DNA from: Micromonospora sp. U21
GTDB lineage: Bacteria; Actinomycetota; Actinomycetes; Mycobacteriales; Micromonosporaceae
Direction of reading: 5' to 3'
Assembly (NCBI RefSeq): GCF_018070045.1
Contig: NZ_JAGPYK010000030.1
Span: 1 to 64,000, forward strand
Length of the DNA stretch: 64,000 nt
Below are positions 42,258-51,794 of the stretch, piece after piece (the stretch's first letter is position 1; every line of letters starts with the position of its first letter). The notes under the pieces are model-generated. The model worked only from the letters and a program-made list of their open reading frames with translations, was not told where the DNA came from and searched no databases. A program made the position numbers and the translations under genes.

Positions 42258-44348
42258 TCAGACCGCGTCGTTGCGCAGCACCAGGATGGCGATGTCGTCC
42301 CGGGGTGGCTCGACCGAAAAGTTGATCGCGGCGGCGCGCAGCCGGGCGGCCACCACGTCGGCCGAGTAACCGGCCAGTGGGGCGGCCGCGTCACGCAGCC
42401 GGTCGGTGCCGTACAGCTCCCGGCCGCGCCGCCGCTCGGTGACCCCGTCGGTGTAGAAGATCAGGGCGTCGCCCGGGGCGAGCGTGATCTCCGCCGTCGG
42501 CGAGGTGATCGTGTCGAGCAGGCCCAACGCCGTGCCCCCGGCTCCGACGAACCCGGCGCGCCCACCAGCGGCCAGCAGCACCGGCCGGTCGTGCCCGGCC
42601 AGGTGCAGCGACACGTCCAGCCGATCCCCGTCGCCCGGCCCGACCGCCGCCAGGGCCAACGTGCAGTATCGGCCGCCGCCCCGCTCGACCAGCGTCTCGT
42701 TGAGCCGGGCCAGCGCCTCCGGCAACGGTTTGCCGTCGCCGACCAGCACCCGGATCACATCCCGGACCAGCCCGGTGACCGCGGCCGCCTGGACGCCCTT
42801 GCCCGAGACGTCCCCGATCACCACCAGCCAGCGGCCGTCGAGCAGCGGCACCACGTCGTAGAAGTCGCCGCCCACCTCGGCGTCGTAGCCGGTCGGGACG
42901 TACTCGGCGGCGAAGCCGATCCCGTCCACCACGGGCAGCACCGGCGGCAGCAGGGACTGCTGGAGCGTCTGCGCGACCCGGCGGCGCTCGGCGTGGATCC
43001 GCGCGTTCTCGATCGCCAGGGCGGAGCGCCGGGCCACGTCCTCCAGCACCGACACCTCGTCCGGGTCGTGCCGGTGCCGCTGGTGCCGCCCCACCGCCAG
43101 GGTGCCGAGCCGCTGCCCACGTGCGATCAACGGGACCGCGAAACCCTCCATCGGCCCGCCGAGCGGAATCTGCGCCGCGCTGCGGGACGCCTCGCGCAGC
43201 CGGGCCTGGATCGAGTCCGGGCCTGTCTCCGCCAGCACCTTGTGCAGCTGCGGCAGCACCGACTCGTCCGCGTGGCTGGCCGCCGCCAGCCGCAGCCGAC
43301 CCCACTCGTCGGTGGTGTGCACCGCACACCACTGGCCGAGCCGCGGCACCACCAGCTGCGGAATCAGCGCCATGGTCAGCTCGACGTCCAGCGACTGGGC
43401 CAACAACTCGCTCGCCTCGGCCAGGAACGTCAGCCACGTCTGCCGGCGGACGTCGGCCCGGCGCAGCCGGTCGTTCTCCAGGTGCAGCGACAGCCGCTCC
43501 GCGGTGAGCACCGCCAGCGGCTGGGCGTACGTCGACGGTGCGGCGTCCAGCTCCAGCTCGCCCGCGTACGGGCGGTGCACCGACAGAGGCACCCGGAGCA
43601 GCTCCGTGTCGGCGCGGGGCTGCCGGCCGAAGCGGGCCAGCACCTGACGGCCCTGCCCGTCGCCCCGGTCCAGGCGGATCGTGCCGCCGGCCGCGCCCAC
43701 CATTTCGGCCACCCGGCTGAGCAGGTTGGCGGCGAAGTCGGGCAGCGGATCGTCCGCGTACACGTCGGGGGCGGTCTGCATGAGTTCGCTCATCGCGCTG
43801 GCGCTCGGCGCGGAGTTGTCGGCGGCGGCCCCCGGGCCGGCGCTGGCCGGCATCGACTCGCCACCGGCGGTGGCCCCGGCCGGCGGGTCGGCGCCGGGGC
43901 GATCCAGCCGGAACCAGACGCCCTTGCCGGTGGGCAGGTACGTGGTGCCCCAGCGGCTGGCGAAGTGGTCGACCAGCAACAGCCCCCGGCCCCGCTCGGA
44001 GACCTCGTTGATCTCGGTGGCGTCGTTGCGGGTGCCGACAGTCAGCTCGTCGCCCGAACCGGGCGCGAAGTCGGAGACGGTCACCGACAGCCCGACCTCG
44101 TCCGCGACGACCTCAATGTCCAGTTCGGTGCGGGCGTGCTCGACTGCGTTGGTGGTCAATTCCGTGGTGAGCAGCAGCGCCTCGTTGGCCAGCTCGTCCA
44201 GGTGCGCCTCGGCCAGGACCGAGCGGACCACCGCGCGAGCGGCCGCCGGCGTACGCCGGTCAGCGGGCAGGCGGACACGCCGGACCGCCCCGTTCCGGGC
44301 CCCGGCCGTCGCGGGCCCCGCCTCGGCTGACACCCCCGTATCCTCCAC
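42258..44348 (-). CDS. HATPase-GAF-PP2C signalling phosphatase
   Basis: 696 residues. An N-terminal RsbW-like domain has the N-box TELTTNAVEHARTELDIEVV and GRGLLLVDHFASRWG, then a GAF-like middle (about 300-430, APDVYADDPLPDFAANLL before it) and a SpoIIE PP2C domain (EVGGDFYDVVPLLDGRWLVV, GDVSGKGVQAAAVTGLV, FYTDGVTERR, DDIAILVLR). It can be both a kinase-like antagonist and a phosphatase in sigma-factor control. The start at GTG 44348 is uncertain; TTG 44411 would add 21 residues from a repeat element. Faces the giant kinase. Confidence 0.85.
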   Translation of the reverse strand: MEDTGVSAEAGPATAGARNGAVRRVRLPADRRTPAAARAVVRSVLAEAHLDELANEALLLTTELTTNAVEHARTELDIEVVADEVGLSVTVSDFAPGSGDELTVGTRNDATEINEVSERGRGLLLVDHFASRWGTTYLPTGKGVWFRLDRPGADPPAGATAGGESMPASAGPGAAADNSAPSASAMSELMQTAPDVYADDPLPDFAANLLSRVAEMVGAAGGTIRLDRGDGQGRQVLARFGRQPRADTELLRVPLSVHRPYAGELELDAAPSTYAQPLAVLTAERLSLHLENDRLRRADVRRQTWLTFLAEASELLAQSLDVELTMALIPQLVVPRLGQWCAVHTTDEWGRLRLAAASHADESVLPQLHKVLAETGPDSIQARLREASRSAAQIPLGGPMEGFAVPLIARGQRLGTLAVGRHQRHRHDPDEVSVLEDVARRSALAIENARIHAERRRVAQTLQQSLLPPVLPVVDGIGFAAEYVPTGYDAEVGGDFYDVVPLLDGRWLVVIGDVSGKGVQAAAVTGLVRDVIRVLVGDGKPLPEALARLNETLVERGGGRYCTLALAAVGPGDGDRLDVSLHLAGHDRPVLLAAGGRAGFVGAGGTALGLLDTITSPTAEITLAPGDALIFYTDGVTERRRGRELYGTDRLRDAAAPLAGYSADVVAARLRAAAINFSVEPPRDDIAILVLRNDAV

Positions 44349-44673
44349 CGTCCCCCTGCCGGGTGCCAACCCGATCGCCCATCGCGCGAGCCGCGCCGCC
44401 AGCTCCCGCAAAGGAAGGGCCGCTGTTAGAGCAGGGGCCCCTTCTTAACGTGACGCTCCTCGACCGGGTGGGTCGATCGGGTCGGTGCGGCGGGTTTCAG
44501 CACCCGGGCGAGGTGTGCGACCGGGGGTTACAGGATCGGCCGCATCGAGCGGATCTGCGGGCCGCCCGGGTCGATTGGCGGGTCGCGAACCCTGGCACTG
44601 GGGCGCGCGCGGGCACAATATGGGATGCCGGCGTGTCCGCACGGGCCGGCGCCCCCGAGTTGAGCGAGGAATG
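44349..44673. other. 325-bp divergent promoter region between PP2C protein and hybrid kinase
   Basis: Contains the palindromic repeat at 44411-44449 and an otherwise GC-rich stretch. The ribosome site GCGAGGA sits just before the kinase start. No clear -10/-35 pairs were seen. Confidence 0.4.
44411..44449. repeat. AAGGAAGGGC...GGGGCCCCTTCTTAAC palindromic repeat
   Basis: AAGGAAGGGCC ... GGCCCCTTCTT form an imperfect hairpin. Both halves recur in the copy inside ccdA at 53184-53235, with GAGCAGGGGCCCC shared. A dispersed palindromic element, here at the start of a signalling gene. Confidence 0.6.
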
Positions 44674-47600
44674 ATGACCACGGCGAAGCAGTCGGTGGCG
44701 GATCCGTCCGCATCCGACCACGAGGCGCTCCTCGATGAGTTGACCGAGGCGCTGCGGCGGGTCCGTCGCGGCGACCTGAAGGTCCGGCTACCCCGCCGCG
44801 CCGGTAAGGGTGGCGAGGTGGCGGACGCCTTCAACGAGGTGGTCTCGCTCCAGGAGCGGCAGTACCTGGACCTGCGGCGGATCAGCCGGATCGTGGGTCG
44901 GGACGGCCGGCTCACCGAGCGGCTCGACGACGAGGGGCTGGACGGCTCCTGGGCGGAGGGCCAGCGGGCGATCAACTCGCTGATCGACGACCTGGGCAGA
45001 CCGACCACCGAGATAGCGCGGGTGATCGTGGCGGTCGCGGACGGCGACCTGTCCCAGCACATGGCGCTGGAGATCGACGGCCGGCCGCTCCGTGGTGAGT
45101 ACCTGCGCATCGGGCGCACCGTGAACACGATGGTCGACCAGCTCTCGTCGTTCTCGAACGAGGTGACCCGGGTGGCCCGCGAGGTGGGCACCGAGGGCAA
45201 GCTGGGCGGCCAGGCCGACGTCCGGGGTGTCGCCGGCACCTGGAAGGACCTCACCGACTCGGTCAACACCATGGCGTCGAACCTGACTGGCCAGGTGCGG
45301 TCGATCTCGCAGGTGGCGACGGCGGTGGCCAAGGGCGACCTGTCGCAGAAGATCACGGTCAGCGCGCGCGGTGAGGTCGCCGAGCTGGCCGCCACGATGA
45401 ACTACCTCACCGACACGCTGCGGCTCTTCGCCGAGCAGGTGACCCGGGTGGCCCGTGAGGTGGGCACCGAGGGCAAGCTGGGCGGTCAGGCCGATGTGCC
45501 GAACGTGGCCGGCACCTGGAAGGACCTCACCGACAGCGTCAACTCGATGGCGTCGAACCTGACCGCGCAGGTCCGCAACATCGCCCAGGTGTCCACGGCG
45601 GTGGCACGGGGCGACCTGTCGCAGAAGATCACGGTGGCGGCGCAGGGCGAGATCCTGGAGCTGAAGGACACCGTCAACACGATGGTGGACCAGCTGTCGT
45701 CGTTCGCCGACGAGGTGACCCGGGTGGCCCGTGAGGTGGGCATCGAGGGCAAGCTGGGCGGCCAGGCCCAGGTACGCGGGGTCTCCGGCACCTGGCGCGA
45801 CCTCACCGAGAACGTCAACCAGCTGGCGGGCAACCTGACCAGCCAGGTCCGCAACATCTCGCAGGTCTCCACGGCGGTCGCCAAGGGTGACCTGTCGCAG
45901 AAGATCACGGTGGACGCGCAGGGCGAGATCCTGGAGCTGAAGAACACCGTCAACACGATGGTGGACCAGCTGTCGTCGTTCGCCGACGAGGTGACCCGGG
46001 TCGCGCGCGAGGTGGGCACCGAGGGCAACCTGGGCGGTCAGGCGCAGGTGAAGGGTGTCTCCGGCACCTGGCGTGACCTGACCGACAACGTCAACTCGAT
46101 GGCGTCGAACCTGACCAGCCAGGTGCGCAACATCGCGTCGGTGACCACGGCGGTGGCCAAGGGTGACCTGTCGCAGAAGATCACGGTGGATGCTCGGGGC
46201 GAGATCCTGGAGTTGAAGTCCACGGTGAACACGATGGTGGACCAGCTGTCGTCGTTCGCCGACGAGGTGACCCGGGTGGCCCGCGAGGTGGGCACCGAGG
46301 GCAAGCTCGGTGGCCAGGCACAGGTACGCGGGGTCGCCGGCACCTGGCGTGACCTGACCGACAACGTCAACTCGATGGCGTCGAACCTGACGGCCCAGGT
46401 GCGCAACATCGCCCAGGTCTCCACCGCCGTGGCGAAGGGTGACCTGTCGCAGAAGATCACGGTGGACGCTCGGGGCGAGATCCTGGAGTTGAAGTCCACG
46501 GTGAACACGATGGTGGACCAGCTGTCGTCGTTCGCCGACGAGGTGACCCGGGTGGCCCGCGAGGTGGGGACCGAGGGCAAGCTCGGTGGCCAGGCACAGG
46601 TGAAGGGTGTCTCCGGCACCTGGCGTGACCTGACCGACAACGTCAACTCGATGGCGTCGAACCTCACCAGCCAGGTCCGCAACATCGCCTCGGTGACCAC
46701 GGCCGTGGCCAAGGGCGACCTGAGCCAGAAGATCACGGTGGACGCGCAGGGCGAGATCCTGGAGCTGAAGTCAACCGTCAACACGATGGTGGACCAGCTG
46801 TCGTCGTTCGCCGACGAGGTGACCCGGGTGGCCCGTGAGGTGGGCATTGAGGGCAAGCTGGGCGGTCAGGCGCAGGTGAAGGGCGTCTCCGGCACCTGGC
46901 GGGACCTCACCGAGAACGTCAACCAGCTCGCCTCGACGCTGACCACCCAGCTGCGGGCCATCGCCCAGGTGTCCACGTCGGTGACGCGCGGCGACCTTAC
47001 CCAGCGGATCGCGGTCAAGGCGCAGGGCGAGGTCGCCGAGCTGAAGGACAACATCAACCAGATGATCGTCACCCTTCGGGAGACGACCAAGAAGAACGCC
47101 GAGCAGGGCTGGCTGGACTCGAACCTGGCCCGGATCGGCGGCCTGTTGCAGGGCCAGCGGGATCTCGGTGAGGTCTGCCGCATGATCATGACCGAGGTGA
47201 CCCCGCTGGTCGACGCCCAGCTCGGCGCCTTCTTCCTGGCCGACGACACCGACGGGAGCATGCGGCTGCGGTTGACCTCCTCCTACGGGTACGTGGCACG
47301 GGGGCACGACGTCACCTTCGGGCCGGGTGAGGGGCTGGTCGGGCAGACCGCGCTCTCCCGCCGGACGATCCGGGTCAGTGCCTCTCCGAACAGCCGACTC
47401 ACGCTGCGTTCCGGCCTGGCCGATACACCCCCGTCCGACCTGGTGGTGCTCCCCGTGCTGTTCGAGGGGGAGCTGCTCGGGGTGATCGAGTTCGCCAGCG
47501 TGGCCGCCTTCTCCGAGCTGCACCTGTCGTTCCTGGAGCGGCTGGTGCTGACCATCGGCATTGCGGTCAACACCATCCAGGCCAACCGGCGTACGGAGGA

Positions 47601-49041
47601 GTTGCTGGCCCAGTCGCAGCGGCTTGCGCACGAGCTCCAGGAGCAGTCCGCGGAGTTGCAGCGCACCAACGCCGAGCTGGAGGAGAAGGCGACCCTGCTC
47701 TCCGAGCAGAAGGGCAACATCGAGACGAAGAACCGGGAGATCGAGCTGGCCCGGCTCGGCCTGGAGGAGAAGGCGCAGCAGCTCACCCGGGCCTCGGCGT
47801 ACAAGTCGGAGTTCCTGGCCAACATGAGCCACGAGCTGCGGACGCCGCTGAACTCCTTGCTGCTGCTGGCCCGGCTGCTGGCGGAGAACTCGGAGCAGAA
47901 CCTCAACCCGAAGCAGATCGAGTTCGCCCGGACGATCCACAGCGCCGGTTCGGACCTGCTCAGGCTGATCGACGACATCCTGGACCTGTCCAAGATCGAG
48001 GCGGGTCGGATGGACGTCGAGCCGACCGAGATCCGGTTCGCGGAGATCCGCGGCTACGTGGAGCAGGCGTTCGCGCCGCAGGCCGAGGAGAAGGGCCTGG
48101 ACTTCCAGGTGCGGGTGAGCAAGGACCTGCCGCCGGCGCTGGTCACCGACGCGCAGCGGTTGCAGCAGATCCTGCGCAACCTGCTCTCCAACGCGGTGAA
48201 GTTCACCGACAACGGCGCGGTGACGTTGCGGATCGCCCCGGCGGCGGAGAACGCGGTGTTCGACGTGCCGGCGTTGACCAACGCCCAGCAGGTGATCGCG
48301 TTCACCGTGATCGACACCGGGATCGGCATCTCCGACGACAAGCTGTCGATCATCTTCGAGGCGTTCCAACAGGCGGACGGCACCACCAGCCGCCGTTACG
48401 GTGGCACCGGCCTGGGCCTGTCGATCAGCCGTGATCTGGCTCGGTTGATCGGCGGCACGATCACCGTGTCGTCCGCGCCGGGGCAGGGGTCGACCTTCAC
48501 CCTGTTCGTACCGCACGTGTTGGCCCCGGATGCGGTGGTCGCACCTCAGCCGCCGTCCCCGCAGCGCGCCGGCCTGCCGTCGTCGCTGCTGATGCCGCCG
48601 CTGGAGCTGCTGCCTCAGCGGCCGGAGGCGCCGGCCACCCGCCAGCTGGACGGCGCGACCGTGTTGATAGTGGACGACGACGTGCGCAACGTCTTCGCCC
48701 TGACCAGCGCGTTGGAGCTGCACGGGATGACCGTGTTGTACTCGGACAACGGGGCGGACGGTGTCCGCCTGCTGGCCGAGCATCCGGAGGTGGACATCGT
48801 GCTGATGGACGCCATGATGCCGGACCAGGACGGGTACGAGACCACCCGCCAGATCCGACGCAACCACCGTTTCGCCGACCTGCCGGTCGTCTTCCTGACC
48901 GCGAAGGCGATGCCGGGCGACCGCGAGTCGGCGCTCGCGGCCGGGGGCAGCGACTACATCACCAAGCCGGTCGACCTGGACGACCTGATCGAGCTGATGT
49001 CGTCCTGGATCAGCGGCAGCCGGACCGAGGAGATTTCGTGA
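44674..49041 (+). CDS. giant HAMP-repeat hybrid histidine kinase
   Basis: 1455 residues. An N-terminal HAMP-like segment is followed by seven tandem 92-residue units (about 150-800), each with VTRVAREVGTEGKLGGQA, GTWRDLTDNVN and KGDLSQKITV. Then GAF (about 825-970), a coiled coil, HisKA with FLANMSHELRTPLNSLLLLA (His near 1055), HATPase_c (NLLSNAVKFTDNGA, DTGIGISDDK, GTGLGLSISR) and a C-terminal receiver (VLIVDDDVRNVFALTSALE, Asp in VLMDAMMPDQDGYE). No membrane helices, so cytosolic; HAMP arrays would carry signals in a long rod. Similar to osmosensor Nik1/HisKA-type HAMP kinases. GTG of the receiver gene overlaps its stop. Confidence 0.93.
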   Translation: MTTAKQSVADPSASDHEALLDELTEALRRVRRGDLKVRLPRRAGKGGEVADAFNEVVSLQERQYLDLRRISRIVGRDGRLTERLDDEGLDGSWAEGQRAINSLIDDLGRPTTEIARVIVAVADGDLSQHMALEIDGRPLRGEYLRIGRTVNTMVDQLSSFSNEVTRVAREVGTEGKLGGQADVRGVAGTWKDLTDSVNTMASNLTGQVRSISQVATAVAKGDLSQKITVSARGEVAELAATMNYLTDTLRLFAEQVTRVAREVGTEGKLGGQADVPNVAGTWKDLTDSVNSMASNLTAQVRNIAQVSTAVARGDLSQKITVAAQGEILELKDTVNTMVDQLSSFADEVTRVAREVGIEGKLGGQAQVRGVSGTWRDLTENVNQLAGNLTSQVRNISQVSTAVAKGDLSQKITVDAQGEILELKNTVNTMVDQLSSFADEVTRVAREVGTEGNLGGQAQVKGVSGTWRDLTDNVNSMASNLTSQVRNIASVTTAVAKGDLSQKITVDARGEILELKSTVNTMVDQLSSFADEVTRVAREVGTEGKLGGQAQVRGVAGTWRDLTDNVNSMASNLTAQVRNIAQVSTAVAKGDLSQKITVDARGEILELKSTVNTMVDQLSSFADEVTRVAREVGTEGKLGGQAQVKGVSGTWRDLTDNVNSMASNLTSQVRNIASVTTAVAKGDLSQKITVDAQGEILELKSTVNTMVDQLSSFADEVTRVAREVGIEGKLGGQAQVKGVSGTWRDLTENVNQLASTLTTQLRAIAQVSTSVTRGDLTQRIAVKAQGEVAELKDNINQMIVTLRETTKKNAEQGWLDSNLARIGGLLQGQRDLGEVCRMIMTEVTPLVDAQLGAFFLADDTDGSMRLRLTSSYGYVARGHDVTFGPGEGLVGQTALSRRTIRVSASPNSRLTLRSGLADTPPSDLVVLPVLFEGELLGVIEFASVAAFSELHLSFLERLVLTIGIAVNTIQANRRTEELLAQSQRLAHELQEQSAELQRTNAELEEKATLLSEQKGNIETKNREIELARLGLEEKAQQLTRASAYKSEFLANMSHELRTPLNSLLLLARLLAENSEQNLNPKQIEFARTIHSAGSDLLRLIDDILDLSKIEAGRMDVEPTEIRFAEIRGYVEQAFAPQAEEKGLDFQVRVSKDLPPALVTDAQRLQQILRNLLSNAVKFTDNGAVTLRIAPAAENAVFDVPALTNAQQVIAFTVIDTGIGISDDKLSIIFEAFQQADGTTSRRYGGTGLGLSISRDLARLIGGTITVSSAPGQGSTFTLFVPHVLAPDAVVAPQPPSPQRAGLPSSLLMPPLELLPQRPEAPATRQLDGATVLIVDDDVRNVFALTSALELHGMTVLYSDNGADGVRLLAEHPEVDIVLMDAMMPDQDGYETTRQIRRNHRFADLPVVFLTAKAMPGDRESALAAGGSDYITKPVDLDDLIELMSSWISGSRTEEIS

Positions 49042-49592
49042 CCCAGATGGCCAAGGCGCTGCTCGTGGACGACCGGCGGGAGAATCTGATGGCCCTGGAG
49101 GCGATCCTCCAGGGGCTGCCGGTCCAGTCGGTGGCGGTGGAGAGCGGCGAAGCGGCGCTCAAGCAGTTGCTGGTGGACGACTTCGCGGTGATCCTGCTGG
49201 ACGCGCAGATGCCGGACATGGACGGCTTCGAGACGGCCAGCCACATCAAGCGCCGGGAGCGGACCCGGCACGTGCCGATCATCTTCCTCACCGCCGCTGA
49301 CCGGGACGCCCAGCTCGCCCTGCGCGGGTACCAGGTGGGCGCGGTCGACTACCTGACCAAGCCGTTCGACCCGTGGGTGCTGCGCGCCAAGGTGTCGGTC
49401 TTCGTCGAGCTGTGGGTGAAGACCCGGCAGTTGGCCGCCCAGTCGGACCTGGTGCGGGAGCGCGACACGCAGTGGCGGCGGCTCACCGACGCGGTCGACG
49501 AGGCGACCACCCTGCTCCGTTCCGACGAGCCGGAGGGCCTGGACCGGGCGGTGCGGCTGCTCGAGCAGGCCCGCTGGGGCAACACCTCCTGA
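49038..49592 (+). CDS. stand-alone response regulator with C-terminal coil
   Basis: 184 residues. Receiver with VDDRRENLMALEAIL, phospho-Asp in VILLDAQMPDMDGFE, and the conserved KPF in DYLTKPFDPWVL. After residue 120 an amphipathic extension VELWVKTRQLAAQSDLVRER ends the protein, without DNA-binding domain. It overlaps the giant kinase by 4 nt and is the natural phosphate acceptor or shuttle for it. Confidence 0.9.
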   Translation: MTQMAKALLVDDRRENLMALEAILQGLPVQSVAVESGEAALKQLLVDDFAVILLDAQMPDMDGFETASHIKRRERTRHVPIIFLTAADRDAQLALRGYQVGAVDYLTKPFDPWVLRAKVSVFVELWVKTRQLAAQSDLVRERDTQWRRLTDAVDEATTLLRSDEPEGLDRAVRLLEQARWGNTS

Positions 49593-49601
49593 CGGGGGTG
49601 C

Positions 49602-49787
49602 TCAGACCTCGCCGGGCCGGACGTGGCCGGTGGCGGCCCGACGGGTCCGCCATCGCTCGCCGAGCGAGTCGATCTCCTCTTGCACGAAGTAGAGCCCGGT
49701 CTTGGTGATGGTCGCCTCGTACCAGGGGTTGTCCGGCATCCGGTAGCGATCCCGGCGGGACCGGGGAACCGGCTCGCGGATCAGCAT
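49602..49787 (-). CDS. small conserved hypothetical protein
   Basis: 61 residues. Basic N-terminus MLIREPVPRSRRDRYRMPDN then WYEATITKTGLYFVQEEIDS. No cysteines or helices. The start MLIREPVPRSRRDRYRMP and the WYEATITKTG motif look conserved, though I cannot assign a family. Convergent with the receiver gene 10 bp away. Confidence 0.45.
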   Translation of the reverse strand: MLIREPVPRSRRDRYRMPDNPWYEATITKTGLYFVQEEIDSLGERWRTRRAATGHVRPGEV

Positions 49788-49796
49788 CTATCGCCC

Positions 49797-49860
49797 CGTC
49801 GATCTAGGGCAGGTCGCTGTCCGTGGAGATCAACTCACCACGATTTCCCCTAGATCGACG
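49797..49860. repeat. palindrome CGTCGATCTAGGG...
   Basis: CGTCGATCTAGGG (49797-49809) and CCCTAGATCGACG (49848-49860) are perfect 13-bp arms with a 38-nt loop. A third type of dispersed-looking palindrome in the window; the ends carry GGCAGGTCG / CGCGACCTG extensions. Confidence 0.7.
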
Positions 49861-49892
49861 CGACCTGGGGGGCGGGCGGAGGGGAGCCGGGG

Positions 49893-50228
49893 TCAGCCGG
49901 TGGGTTGGTCGTTGCGGATCATCAGGGCGCTGCGGAGGCCGGTGATGTCCAGAACGCGGATCAGGAAGTCGCCCACGTGGGTCAGCATCAGCAGGCTCTG
50001 CGCGTGGCTGGCCTTGCGGCTGAGCACGACCAGGGTGCCCAGGCCCTGCGAGTCGCAGAAAGTGACGCCACCCATGTCGAGCACGATCCGCGGGGGCGGG
50101 TCGGCCAGCACCTCGTTGACCACGGTGGAGAGCTGCGCGGCGGTGAGCATGTCGATCTCACCAGCCAGGCGCAGCACTGCTTCGTCGCCCGTCCGGTGTA
50201 GCGTGATGGACAGTTCGGCACGATCCAC
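49893..50228 (-). CDS. anti-sigma factor antagonist (STAS domain)
   Basis: 111 residues. Single STAS domain with GEIDMLTAAQL and phosphorylation loop FCDSQGLGTLVVLSR; Ser in CDSQ is the expected target. C-terminal LRSALMIRNDQPTG. It completes the signalling block with the HATPase-PP2C protein and the kinase pair, being a plausible substrate of the phosphatase. ATG at 50228; no partner overlap. Confidence 0.92.
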   Translation of the reverse strand: MDRAELSITLHRTGDEAVLRLAGEIDMLTAAQLSTVVNEVLADPPPRIVLDMGGVTFCDSQGLGTLVVLSRKASHAQSLLMLTHVGDFLIRVLDITGLRSALMIRNDQPTG

Positions 50229-50393
50229 CCGGTCAGCCTAGCGCGATCCGGACGACCCGGCCTGCCGAGGCTGACAGCCGCCGCCGGGCGCGGTGTCGGC
50301 GCCGCCGGTGGGTGCCGGGGGCGGGTGAGCCCGGTAACCCCAGCCCGGGGTGGCTGCTGACTGACCGTCCGGCGCTGACACAATGGCGGCATC

Positions 50394-51749
50394 GTGACCG
50401 ACACCTTCTCCGCCGAATCCGGCCGCTACCCGGCCGAGGCTCCGGCCTCCGAGGCCCTGTTCCACCGCGCCCGCGCCATCGTGCCGGGCGGGGTGAACTC
50501 CCCCGTGCGCGCCTTCCAGGCGGTCGGCGGCACCCCCCGCTTCATGGTCCGAGGCGAGGGCCCGTGGCTGCACGACGCCGATGGCCGCCGCTACGTGGAC
50601 CTGGTCTGCTCCTGGGGTCCGCTGATCCTCGGGCACGCCCACCCGCAGGTGGTGGACGCCGTGCAGGCCGCCGCCGCCCGGGGCACCAGCTTCGGCACCC
50701 CCACGCCCGCTGAGGTGGAGCTGGCCGCCGAGATCGTCGATCGGACCCCGGTGGAGCAGGTGCGCCTGGTCAACTCCGGCACCGAGGCGACCATGTCGGC
50801 GATCCGGCTGGCCCGTGGCTTCACCGGGCGCTCCAAGATCATCAAGTTCGCCGGCTGCTACCACGGGCACGTCGACGCGCTGCTCGCGTCGGCCGGGTCC
50901 GGCGTGGCCACCCTGGGCCTGCCCGACTCGCCCGGTGTCACCGGAGCCGCGGCCAGCGAGACGATCGTGCTGCCGTACAACGACATCAGGGCGGTCGAGG
51001 AGGCCTTCGCCGCCGAGGGTCCGCACATCGCAGCGGTGATCACCGAGGCTGCCGCCGGCAACATGGGCGTGGTCGCCCCCCGCGACGGCTTCAACCAGCA
51101 GCTCGCCCGAATCGCGCACGCGCACGGTGCGTTGCTCGTGGTGGACGAGGTGATGACCGGGTTCCGGGTCTCCCGAGCCGGCTGGCACGGCCTCGACCCG
51201 TCGGACGCCGACCTGTGGACGTACGGCAAGGTCATGGGCGGTGGGCTGCCCGCCGCCGCGTTCGGCGGGCGCGCCGAGATCATGGCGCGGCTCGCCCCGG
51301 CCGGCCCGGTCTACCAGGCCGGCACGCTCTCCGGTAACCCGCTGGCCTGCGCCGCCGGCCTGGCCACCCTGCGGCTGGCCGACGACGAGCTGTACCGCCG
51401 CCTCGACGAGACCGCCGCCGTCGTGGGCAAGCTCGCCGCCGACGCGCTGGCCGCCGCCGGGGTCCCGCACCGACTGTCGTACGCGGGCAGCATGTTCTCC
51501 ATCTTCTTCACCGACGCCGACGTGGTCGACTACGACAGCGCCCGCACCCAGCAGGCGCCGGCGTTCAAGGCGTTCTTCCACGCGATGCTCGCCGCCGGCG
51601 TCTACCTGCCGCCGAGCGCGTTCGAGTCGTGGTTCGTGTCGGCGGCGATCGACGATGCCGCTCTGGAGCAGATCGCCGCCGCGCTGCCGACGGCGGCGAA
51701 CGCGGCGGCAGCGGCGGGTCTCGGGGGGTGGCGTGAGCGCGAGGAGTGA
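50394..51749 (+). CDS. hemL: glutamate-1-semialdehyde 2,1-aminomutase
   Basis: 451 residues. PLP enzyme of the C5 pathway turning glutamate-1-semialdehyde into 5-aminolevulinate for haem and other tetrapyrroles. Signatures: PGGVNSPVRAFQAVGGTPRF, VNSGTEATMSAIRLARGFTG, VDEVMTGFR and the PLP Lys in TYGKVMGGGLPAAAFGG, then LSGNPLACAAGLATL. GTG at 50394. Downstream genes for cytochrome c maturation follow closely, linking haem supply to its insertion. Confidence 0.96.
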   Translation: MTDTFSAESGRYPAEAPASEALFHRARAIVPGGVNSPVRAFQAVGGTPRFMVRGEGPWLHDADGRRYVDLVCSWGPLILGHAHPQVVDAVQAAAARGTSFGTPTPAEVELAAEIVDRTPVEQVRLVNSGTEATMSAIRLARGFTGRSKIIKFAGCYHGHVDALLASAGSGVATLGLPDSPGVTGAAASETIVLPYNDIRAVEEAFAAEGPHIAAVITEAAAGNMGVVAPRDGFNQQLARIAHAHGALLVVDEVMTGFRVSRAGWHGLDPSDADLWTYGKVMGGGLPAAAFGGRAEIMARLAPAGPVYQAGTLSGNPLACAAGLATLRLADDELYRRLDETAAVVGKLAADALAAAGVPHRLSYAGSMFSIFFTDADVVDYDSARTQQAPAFKAFFHAMLAAGVYLPPSAFESWFVSAAIDDAALEQIAAALPTAANAAAAAGLGGWREREE

Positions 51750-51794
51750 GCCGGTTTTGCGAGCCCCGCAGTCGCGAACGAAGGGGGCGCAGTC

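Noticed and set aside
45100..46930. Satellite or CRISPR-like repeat in the kinase gene
   Set aside because: Repeats are 276 bp, in frame and encode HAMP-type units; it is protein repetition.
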